Shown here: positions 42,801 through 54,800 of the stretch, one piece after another | How positions within the stretch are numbered: position 1 is the first letter of the stretch | Layout of the letters: every line of letters starts with the position of its first letter | NCBI GenBank assembly: GCA_903813345.2 | Contig: CAIIXF020000010.1 | Coordinates: 11,026,349 to 11,090,348, forward strand | Length of the DNA stretch: 64,000 nucleotides | Direction of reading: 5' to 3' | From: Owenia fusiformis | Lineage: Eukaryota; Annelida; Polychaeta; Sabellida; Oweniidae | The notes under the pieces: generated by a model | Seen by the model: the letters and a program-made list of their open reading frames with translations, nothing else | What the model was told of the DNA's origin: nothing | Database searches by the model: none | Program-made: the position numbers and the translations under genes

Positions 42801-45800
42801 ATTGTATTGGTTAATAAATATATGTTACTAATAATGATAAAAAAGTTAAAAAAACCAGCAGACAAATCTTCCCATCCCACCATGTGTTAAAGAGATATAA
42901 AAAGGTGAACTATTATGAAATCTAATTTCCTGACCAATCCCAAGGCCCGACTTAAATTTATATGAAAATGTGTTGAAAAGGTGAAAGTACAAATATGACT
43001 TCTTTCTTTCTTTGTGGCACTGAGCAACACATCAACTATCTATGTATTTCTAAGAGCGTTGTTTCCTATGTCCTATGTTAAGGCTCAGATTTCTCTTATT
43101 CAACTTGTTTGTTTTAGATGTGACATCTGAGAGGTTGGATTCCCTCCAGAATTGCAGTGATTATACGAGAAACGCCCTTTTAGATGAGGCAGCCAGGTAT
43201 CATTAAGATTTATTTCAATATTTTTCAAGTAAACAATTATATATTTTTTATATATATTTTTGATATGTGTTATAAGAAGCATTTATGGTGGCTGGTGTTC
43301 AGTGTGGCATTCAGTGTAACTTCAGTGTGGCATTCAGTGTAACTTCAATGTGGCATTCAGTGTAACTTCATTGTGGCATTCAGTGTTACTTCAGTGTGGC
43401 ATTCAGTGTAACTTCAGTGTGGCATTCAGTGTAACTTCTCAGTGTAACTTCAATGTGGCATTTAGTGTAACTTCAATGTGGCATTCAGTGTAACTTCAGT
43501 GTGGCATTCAGTGTAGCTTCAGTGTGGCATTCAGTATAACTTCAGTGTGGCATTTAGTGTGAACATTTGGCATCAATCAAACCTTTATATGAAACCTATA
43601 ATATAGGAATATTATGTAAAAATAATTGATCAATTTTGAAAACTAATATCTCTCATTTTAGGAGAGGGGTGTTCAGTTCTGATGAATGTCAAAACTGGAG
43701 TAAGTTGTTGAAGAGGCAAGCACGTGTGCATAATGTGATCGCATACCCCAAGGATATGGCGACAAATGGTGACAGTCAGGTTATCTCCCAAGATGATTAC
43801 CACCTTCATTTCATAGAAATGTGTCTGAAAAACAAGTTGCTGCCATTATTGTATCACTATGTGGACTTCCATAGGTACGCAACACATACGCTTGATATTA
43901 TTGAAAGCTTGTAGTCTTGTACTGAGAGTAAGGATAACAGTGTGTCTACGCAGTATTATTAAGCTGAACTGTACATTTTAGATTAACATTTTTATTAATA
44001 TGTCAGTTTGTCAAAGAAATCCTCAAAGTTTCAAAGGAGTCTAGTCATAAATTAATTACTGAGCATCTTATAGGGCTTCACTGTGGCACCAGAGTCAAGA
44101 TATAGGGACATCAAATATTGGCACTTTAAAATTAATGTTATTTTCGTTAGTTATCAAAGAAAATGGTTTTTATGGTAGAAACTCTTTTTGAATCATGGTC
44201 AGTTAATCATTTTGAAAAAGTGCTACTTTGGCTAATGATGTGAGATTTTTATGGAATTAAGTAATTACATTACTTTTAAAAAGCCAATATTTTCTGTCCC
44301 TATATCATGACTATGGAGGCCAAAACTGCTATAACTGCAATAGCTCTTAACTTCATAGTTCATAACCTACTTCATACACATTGATAATTTAGGGGCCAAA
44401 TTAATTTGCTTTTAGTAACATAATAACTTATACAATACAATTATTGATAGACCACCCACAGGCTGAAAGGCTAGTTGTAATTAATTTCTGTTACCTGATC
44501 TCCACTGCTTATTAGACTCCAGATTGAAAATCTGGAGTCTATTGTTTTTGCCTGTTTTCTTTATTATTATTATTATTATTTTTCTTCCTCCTCACCAAAT
44601 TTCTCGTCAACTATAACAGCTTACTTAATCCAACTTACATGGTTAACTAAAGACTGAAACCGGCTTTCTGGGAAATTAGGTCAAATTTTTATCTAGGTCA
44701 AAGGTCAAGAACTAGGTCAAATCTTACATTTTCAACATTCTTTATCATATCTTCGTCAATATTCTTCGTAACTCCTTCATCTTTTTTTCATCGTGTAGCT
44801 TAGAAAAAGGCGAATCAAAGATATGACATCAGAATTTTGATTACTCTTACCGATTTTGAGATATGGCGTCCGAAATGTAGGTCACGCCAAAACATGCCCC
44901 AAATCGAATGTGTGAGCTATGAAAAAGATGTAAAATTTTCTCAGGAATCCAAATCTGCAAACCAAATTTGGATCGGACTTCCGGTTCGGAAGTTATGGCG
45001 TTTTGAAAGCTCAAAAATCGCTAAATTTGGTGCCTATGTTAAGTCAATGGGATAAAAGACTTTTTCGAAGTGTAAAATACAGGATATAGACTGAGTACAG
45101 CTTAACATAATGAATGCTTGTAAAAGAAGGGGACCTCAAAAGCTACATAGCTTCAAAATTTGGACACCAAAATGCCTAGGTCAAAATCTAGGTCAAATTC
45201 ATAGTTTTTCCTTATTTTTACGATTCTGACACTACACTTTAATAATTTGCTTCAAAATTTTGTATACAGGTAGCAAAGAGTGTGCTAATAGTGTTAGCCT
45301 TTTGCCGTCAGAAAGTATTTTGACCCACTTTTGAGATATGGTGTCCGAAAAGTAGGTCAAAATGAAAAGTTCTCCAGATTCAACGTATGAGTTATGATTT
45401 AGGGGTAGAATTTTCTCAGGAATCCGAATCTGCAAACCAAATTTCAATCCGACTTCCGGTTTGGAAGTTATGGCGTGTCCAAAAAGTAGGTCAAAATAAA
45501 AAATTTCCAAATTTAACGTATGAGTTATGAATTAGGGATAGAATTTTGTCAGGAATCCGAATCTACAAATCAAATTTCGATCCGACTTCCGGTTCGGAAG
45601 TTATGGCGTTTTGAAAATTCAAAAATCGCTAAATTTGGTGCCCCATGTTAATTCAATGGGAAAAAATATTTTTTTGAAGTGTAAAATACGAGATATAGAC
45701 TAAGCACAGCTAAACATAATGGAAGCCCATTAAAGAAAGGGACCACAAGACCTTCTTTTCATAAAAATTTGGACACCAAAATGCCTAGGTCAAAATCTAG

Positions 45801-48800
45801 GTCAAATTCAAAGTTTTTCCTTATTTTTGCGATTCTGACACTACAGATTAATTATATTCTTCGAAATTTTTTATACATGTAGCCAAGAGTGTGCTAATAG
45901 TGTTAGCCTTTTGCCGTCAGAAAGTATTTTGACCCACTTTTGAGATATGGTGTCCGAAAAGTAGGTCAAGCTAAAAAGTCCTCCAAATTTTACGCATGAG
46001 TTATGAATTAAGGGTAGAATTTTCTCAGGAATCCAAATCTGCAATCCAAATTTCAATCCGACTTTTGGTTCGGAAGTTATGTCGTTTTGAAAGCTCAAAA
46101 ATCGCTAAATTTGGTGCCCCATGTTATGGCAATGGGAAAAAGATTTTTTTGAAGTGTAAAATACGAGATATAGACTAAGTACAGCTTTACATAATGAAAG
46201 CCTATAAAAGAAAGGGACCTCAAAAGCTAGCTTCACAATTTGGACACCAAAATGCCTAGGTCAAAATCTAGGTCAAATTTATAGTTTTAACTTATTTTTG
46301 CGATTCTGACACTACACTTTAATTATTTGCTTCAAAATTTTGGATACAGGTAGCAAAGAGTGTGCTTATAGTGTTAGCCTTTTGCCGTCAGAAAGTATTT
46401 TGACCCACTTTTGAGATATAGTGTCCGAAAAGTAGGTCAACATGAACGTTTCTCCAAATTTAACGTATGAGTTATGAATTAAGGGTAGAATTTTTCTCAG
46501 GAATCCGAATCTGCAAATCAAATTTCAATCCGACACTCGGTTTGGAAGTAATGGCGTTTTGAAAAATTAAAAAATTGGTATTTTGATATCCCATGTTATG
46601 TCAATTATCTTTGTCACTATTCGTCGTTATTCCTTTATCTTTCTTTCATCATGTAGCTTAAAGACAGTCCTTTCATTATTGTAACTGTCTTTTTTGATTA
46701 CTCTTACCGATTTTGAGGAATGGCGTCCGGAAAGTAGGTCAACACAAAAAGTTCTCAAAATTTAATGTATGAGTTATGACACAAACGTAGAATTTTCTCA
46801 GAAATTCGAATCTGCAAACCAAATTTCGACCCAAATTCTGGTTAGATAGTTATAGTTGTTTGAAGTCTCGAAAAGTCGATATTATGATATCCCCATGTTA
46901 AGCCAATGGAGACGAAGATAACTTACTTAAGAGTTTTCTAAATGTCTGTATTTTAGATGACTCAGCTTATTCTGAATGGCTCAGCTTACAGTATTTTGGA
47001 TGACTCAGCTTAAAAAAAGTTTTAAATCTGGAGTCTTAAATTGAACTTGTTCAATTTACATGTCTAGTTATTTTTCATTTTATAGACTCTCAGAAGATGA
47101 TTGTAATCGCATTAGGGGAATTCTGACTGAAGATCAACGTCATTCTTGGACGACATTGATAAGTTTTAGAAACCTAGGCGCATGTGGATCAGGTAAGCCT
47201 TTCATAATAACCCTGAATTATTACTCAGATGTGAGTATGTAGTTACCAGTTTCTCCACCAGGTGGCTAATTCTAGGGAAATAACATGTCGTGGTATTACA
47301 AAGTTCTCTTAAAGTTGAATATTCATCAGTTTTAGGATTTCACTTTCCATATTACCCTTATGTATCCGATAGTTATACAAATTAAAACATGTCCAGTAAA
47401 AGAAAATATTATCTGCCCAATACAAGAAAAGATATTTCACTTTTTGTGATTTTACATCATGGGGTCTATGGAAAAAATCTCGGACCGAGAAGTCACATTT
47501 TCAAAGAAAATTAAATTTTCAAAGTTGATAAACTCTTTTCAAAACCACATGTAATCTTACATGTAGAATACAAATATGACATCAGTTTGACTGAATTTTG
47601 AATTTTTAATGACATAAAACAAGTTTATTTCTACTCTCATCTGGTCTATAGTTTTAATTTAGAAGGGACAAAAGATATAAACCAAAACAACCAAATAAGG
47701 TGTGTATTAAAGATTTACTTTCCTAAACAACCCTCTGAAGAAAATCGAAATTCCTGGGTGTTAATCCTTAGATAATCCTTGAAAATGAGAAATATCCTTT
47801 TGGATTATATAGTGCAATTTTATAGTCAATAAAATGGTTTAAAGTGTATTCATGTTTTTTGGATGAAAAACATAAAATAAGCGAAATGCATGAAAAACTT
47901 CATTCTACAAACAACTCCCCCCTTTACTGATTTCAGGGAATGATGTGTGGTTGCCATAGACCAAATTTTACTAAGATTTAAGGTCCAAATCTTTCTCTTG
48001 AAGAATTCCTAATAAGGATGCATCTTGTGATAAATTCACAATTTTTAATTCCAATTCTGTCTTGAATAAATGTTAAGATACAACTAGAGTAGGTCAACCT
48101 ATTTCAAGTATTAAAAAATCAGTGATTTATCAACCTAAAAAATGAATAGATATTACTACATGTATATGCAAGACATATGGAGATCATTTTCAGTAGGCTC
48201 AGACCTGGCCTGCTCTTGAATAGTCAATTGAATACTCTAAACTCTGGCTTCAGTATATAACTCATCCTGAAATTATGGTTGAGACTATGCCACCCGAATG
48301 ATATCTTTGGACTCATGCACAATGTTTTAGGGTGTCCCTGATCCCTGTTTAGGCCTTACTTGATGTTCTATTCTGGTTTCAATCTTTACCTGTTTCTCAA
48401 TTTGAAATACTTGAGACTTTGCAATCATGTCTTCTTTGGAATTTATTTCTATATTGCCTCTTTATTTCATCCAAGATATGATTTTGTCTTTATGTTTATT
48501 CCTTAAAAAGGAGCTTAGATTTCCATCTTGGTGCAAAATAAACTTTATGTACAATTAAAATGTTATATCATCATCCATAGATTCCAGTTTCTGTACTTGA
48601 TATAATAACTAGATTTCCTAGATATCTAAGAATTGATAACATTCTTGGGCAGTTCTGTTTTGGGTCACCCTGTATATACTGTACATTAATGAATAATACC
48701 AGTTTGATACTAATAAGATCTGACAAAAAATGTAGGTAAAAATCTAATCTCATTAGTTATATGTTAAAGTCAGGCAGTACATATGAGAAAGGTAATGCAA

Positions 48801-51800
48801 ATAGGCTGTCACACCTATTAATAGTTAATACACAGCTTCCTGTAAGAGATATATAAGTTTTCACCATGGAAATATTTTGATTGGCTAATGCAAATCATCT
48901 GATGTTGGAATGATGGACTCGCTTTTCATCGCTTTCCACTGGGTCTAGACACAAGGCAGGAACAACTGAAATCTTGTGATTTAAGATGGTGGTGGAGGTG
49001 TGTTATTAAAAATGGTGCAAGCACATAAACTTAAAATCATTAACGACACTGTTAATCTAAATGGTGGTTAAACATCTAATTGACAATTAAATCAAAGAAT
49101 AGATGCTTGATAAACAAAGAATTGAAAGTTGTAGAAATTAGATATAAATATGAATTGTGCAGACAGCATTCGAGTATATGTAACGGCGGTAATTATTTTA
49201 GTTGGACTGATAGGCAATTCTCTCTCCTTGGGAGTGATGCTGCAGAAAAAAAATCGTCGGATAAGCACATGCCTATATATGGCTGCATTAGCTGTTGTAG
49301 ATAATCTACAAATGGTTACATTGAGTATCGACTGGTTTTTTGTCATCTTCAATATTCCATTGACGACAACTTACTGCAAATTGCATGTTTTCTTTGGAGG
49401 ATACTTTGCCGAAACATCAATTTATTTGGTAACTATAATGACTGTTGATCGTCTTTTATTGCTGAAGTTCCCACTGAAAAAGAAGTTGCACTCTACACGA
49501 TTGGTTTGCATTGTTGTTGCGATTCTTTTGATAATTGTGGCTGCAAGAGACTCCCAAATGCTTTTTTATACCACAGCTTATTATGACACAATACTTAATG
49601 AGAATGTGTGTAATGTATATGGGGATTTAGATACAATGGCATTACCTATTTGGAACAGCGTGATGCAGAGTCTTATACCGTTTGTTATATTGATATCTTG
49701 CAACAGTTATATCCTATTCAAGATAAAGAATCCCTCAGAAGTGACTGTTGGGATTGATGAAAGTACAAATCCGCCAGGATCGGAATCATTCAAGGGGCGG
49801 CAAATAAATGTAACAATAATGCTGTTTATTGTTTCATTTGCAGTAATAGTGCTGAACCTCCCATTGAATATTATGCTGTATATTGCCCAGCTGAACTATG
49901 ACATTTTGATGAGAAAAGAATATTTCATAATACTTTTAAGAGTATCTGTAGCATTATATTTTATGAACAATGCAGTTAACTTTTATCTTTGTCTGCTTGG
50001 TGGGTCAAGATTTAGGAGAGACTTCAGAAAATTATTAATGAAATTAAAGATTTGTAAATGTATTGTAAATGAAGTAAACCCAATGGAGAGAGTTGATGGA
50101 AATTGTGAAAATAATCAGGCATCCATTGCAGTCATTCCTGCGACCTGCTTGACGACAAGGTCTAGGTTTCATGTTCAGAGTTAATTTTAAATCTAGGGTT
50201 ACCATTAGTTACATTGAAGTAATCATCGTTAAATGTACTTTTGTTGGTATCTAGGGTCACCATGGGCCCCGCCATGGGCTTAATTAATAACCATTGTTAC
50301 TGGTTATTCAGTAGAGTATTAGCAATCTTTACTCAAGCTGCAATTACTTTTAAGAAAGCGCCTATTGGATTTAACCTTTCTTAAGATCCAGGTGTAATTA
50401 AGATTTTGGTTTTGCAAAAGTACTTTAATTTTTAAACCACCTTGACACTGTATCACTAAAAATCTGCATTAGTCATTCAGTACTTTACGAGTCAAGTGTA
50501 ATCCCAACAACTTACAGAAAAATAAGATTTTTCAGATTTGTGATGAAAATTCTTTTTTGCTACGTGTAAATCCGTTACATGTTATAAAGTAGAAATAGTG
50601 GATTTAGATGTTAAATGAAATGGAAGGCATCAGAAATTACCAACTTTAGCAGATATCAGTCAAAATAATGATTTGTTGAACATTATACTGAAAGCTGTTG
50701 TACCAAATGCCGTTCTGACGTGCACTGTACTGAAAAGCTAAATAAATAAACTAAACTAAACTTATACCAAATGGCATTGTACTAGTTGCACTGGAGATGT
50801 GCATTGTAGATGTAGATTTTAATCTAGTGTACGTAAATAGTAGAGCTGTCACGGGTCAGACATTTTTCGGGTCTATTCGGGTCAGAAAAAAGTTTGCGGG
50901 TTGGGTAATTCCGAGTCGGGTCAGAAGAAAAAATGAATTTGACTAAATTATCGAGCTCTCCTATTACAGTGTTGCACAGAACAGAAGACCATTTGAATAT
51001 CATTTTTCCCGATTATTTTTACAACAAATTAAAAAGCCGAAATGAAAAGTGAAAGTGAAACTGAAATTCAGATCCTTACCCCCATACTGTCTGATAGACG
51101 AAGTCGGTATTACAAAGCTTACAGACAGTAATGTCTTTTCTGGCAGTGGCATCCTCTGATGTCCTTTGGATGTCAAAAGTGTCTAAACAAACGATTTTAT
51201 GCTCGTGTCGAAATTATTACCCTTTGTTTTTTGGTATTTGTTTGCATGTAAATTACGAACGCACTTTTTGTGTTAACTGACGCGTCATGTAGTACTGAAA
51301 TGACTTTGGGAATAAACGACACAATATAAGCATGTCTATAAGTGTTTCACTCAGTGTTACTGCATATCATAAGGCTTTGATAAAGAAATAATTCGTAATT
51401 TATACGTATACAAGAAATAAGCCAGCTAGAAGTTCGATCATTTTTTCCGGGAATATAAAGCATTTTTACCTACATTTTACGATCAATTATGATGTTCCTG
51501 AGTGTTCTGACTGTTTTCGACTTCGGGTCGGTGTGACACCTCTAGTAAATAGGTAGATTTAGATTTGGCGCTTAACTAACCATTTGACATCTAATAAGTA
51601 ATTGGTAAGATATTAAGTGACTTCTATAGATTAAGCTTGAGCTAAGTGCCTTATGCTTTTTTATTTGAAATTGACATTGACAGTTTTTCATTAGGATTAC
51701 ATTAGCATTATTATTAAACCATAGAAATAACTGTTTAATTTATCAAATGCATTATCTAGTCAGGATTGGTAATTTGGATAATATGCGAATATCAACATCT

Positions 51801-54800
51801 TAATAGCATATCTTTAAATATTCTCTAAATTGATGTAATTAAATTTATATTTCATTAGTAGCATGCCAATCTCAGTAGCTGAGTCATCATCTGAAATTCA
51901 CATTCTAAATTGCCTATACTTTAGTTTTTCCTGAACAGGATGGAATTAAATCTTCGGGGATTTGCCATCTGTCAACAGGTACCCTTAACTTCCCTTGTAC
52001 TCTTCTTCATAAATCAAAGAAAACTTGAAATGACACATATAATCAAAATATTTGACCCATCTGAAAAGTTACCCCTTTTGATAAGCCCAAGCTATAACGG
52101 GTGTGGCTGGGGGGGGGGGTGTTTCTTTGGTACAGCATTATTTGCACAGGTGCGCTATCATGATATTTTTCCGAAAATGGACCTAGATTTTGTTTAAAAA
52201 GAGATGTCAACTTTTTCAAAAGATAAAACTGGACATTTTGTCAATTAACAACTTGTATTTAATTACACTTCCCAGGTCTACTTCAATTGGTTTCAAATTT
52301 CAGTCATTTCTACATGTTCTTAGTTTATAGAGCACTGCAATACCTTTAATTTAAGAACAATTTGAGGTCACATGGACAAGGTAGACAAAACTAATGTTTT
52401 TTCTTCATTAATTTTATGATACATACATATTTCTACTTAATATGTTCCATATTAATGTCGTAAAAGTGCATGAACAGTGTCACGGGTAGTATCTAAAGCC
52501 CCGCTATGATTTAAAAATCGCGAGCAAGTTCCCGCTGATATCGCGAGGAATAAAAAGAAGTCATGGGTTCTTTTTTGTGTTCTTGAATTGTATGATTTAC
52601 AAAACGTTTTCTTTTAATTTTTCCCAATGATTACAATGGTATTGAGACTAAAAAAGCAACTGCTGGAAAAAATGTATCACGAACGGTCGTTCTGTGGTTC
52701 GTTATTTGTCAATTGAAGAGAGAAAGTATCATTTTGAATCTTTATCTATTTATTTCTATACGTTATTGGCGAAGAACGATGTTGTCCTGTGGTTGAAATA
52801 ACGATAGTGATATGAAATAAAGATGTACCGAGTTTCCCTTCCTAAAGCTTTACAGAACATTTTATATTTAAATTTTATCATATTCCTCAAGGCCCCGCTT
52901 CTAGCAGGAGCAATTAAGCAAAGATCCCGCTGAAATCAGGAGGAGGCCCCGCTGAAAACATGAGGAGGTCCCGCTGAAAACAGGAGCAAGTGTCTCTCAA
53001 AAATGGAGTGAATCCCGATTATACCCTGAAAATCTCCCACTTTCGTACCCACCTTGATCCACTATTGTACCCAGTTTGATGAATACATTATTTGTCAATA
53101 CAATTCTCAATAACAGCAATGATACGTTGTTATGGAAAACTGCAGTATCATATTTCCATGCCATTTTACAGAATAAGAAAGATCATCTGAGAAATGTGAT
53201 GAGTATTAGATCGGACGAAATGTTAAACATTTAACCTCATTTTCATAATTTGAAGTAATATAAGTTATTGAATGATTTGAAGTGCAATATAGGATATATT
53301 GTGCTAAAGAAATTCTGTATTGGCACGAGATGAAATCATTTGGAAATACAGCATATCGAGAGCACAATATATCCTATGTTGCGCTTTAAATCGTTGTATA
53401 ACGTTTTTTATCGTGTGATCTTACTACATAGTCCATAGGAAATATTCTGTATTCTCTGTATTGCAACTGCCCCCTCTGTTCCATCTTTGAGTACAAGTCG
53501 ATATCCAGTAAGATACACGAATAAGCGTGCGTTTAGGTCAACATAAAATGATTTAGTCAGAATGATGTTTATGAATATTATTCCTATATCAATCTCCTGT
53601 TGCTTACTTGCTTGCTCGCTTCCTCCCTTCCTTGCTTCTTTGCTTCCTTTTTCCTTCCTTGCTTACTTATATTACTCCCTTCAATTCTTCGATTTACTTC
53701 CTCCAAACGAACGCACGAATGAACGCACGCACGAACGAACACACAAACGAATGCAAAAAGAACGAACAGACGAACGCACGCATGAATGGACGGTTCAACG
53801 AAAGCACGAACGGACGGCTAGACGGACGAACCCACGAACGAAAGGGCAGTCAGACGAAAGCAAGCACAAACGGACGGTCAGACGAACGCATGCGCACACA
53901 AACGGACGGACAATCGCACGAACGGATGCACGCACGAACGAACGAATGGACGGTCGGATGAACGCTGCCACGAACGCATGATTGGGTGATGCACGCACGA
54001 ACGATCAATCGGTCGGATGAACGCACGCATGAAGGAACCGACCGTCGGACGAACGCACGCACGAACGAACGGTCGGTCGAATGCACGCACGAATGAATGG
54101 TCGGACAAAGAAACCAATGAAATATATGTGTCCTCAGAAGTATAATCCTTGGAATAGTTAATTATGTAGAATGTACATTTAACTCCGAAATGTACAAAGT
54201 CTATTTATATATAAAAATTTGATCATGCCGCTGACAGATGGATTAGACTGCCTGAAGTTGAAGAAGAAATATTTGTGATGTTGCCATAGAATGATATGTT
54301 ATGTGATTGTCATTAATACGTTATTTGCACATTCGTGTACGTTCATATAAAGAAGCTCACTATATTCATGGAATAATGATGAAGCTTTCCTCGTGATCGA
54401 AGCGGGTAGTCGTGAAATTTGCTCGTGTTTTCAGCGGGGTCTCCTCATGTTTTTAGCGGGGCCTCCTCATTTTTTCAGCGGGGCCACTGGAACACCTTTA
54501 ATAATGTATTTCGACCCCCATGGCAGGTGTCATTGTCCAGTAACTTATCAATACAGACCATCTTGATCCGATATTTATTATGGAGTTTGTAAATCGTATT
54601 TATTGCCTTTATTTTAACGATAAAGGTAATATATGAACAGTAAATTATGCAAACGTGCATGTTGACGCCCCTTTCCTTCATGCAAGTAAAAAATAATCAT
54701 TTTTCATGTCATTTTTTGTCAAATATATCTGTTTTCAAAGTTTTGCTGGAGTATCAAAGAACGGTAATAAGTATTTTCATCCTTTTGGTTCATTTTCCAA

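Noticed and set aside
53562-54117. Arg/Thr- and Ser/Val/Arg-rich ORFs resembling low-complexity proteins
   Set aside because: They come from the CGAACG simple repeat inside a transposon, with overlapping frames on both strands.
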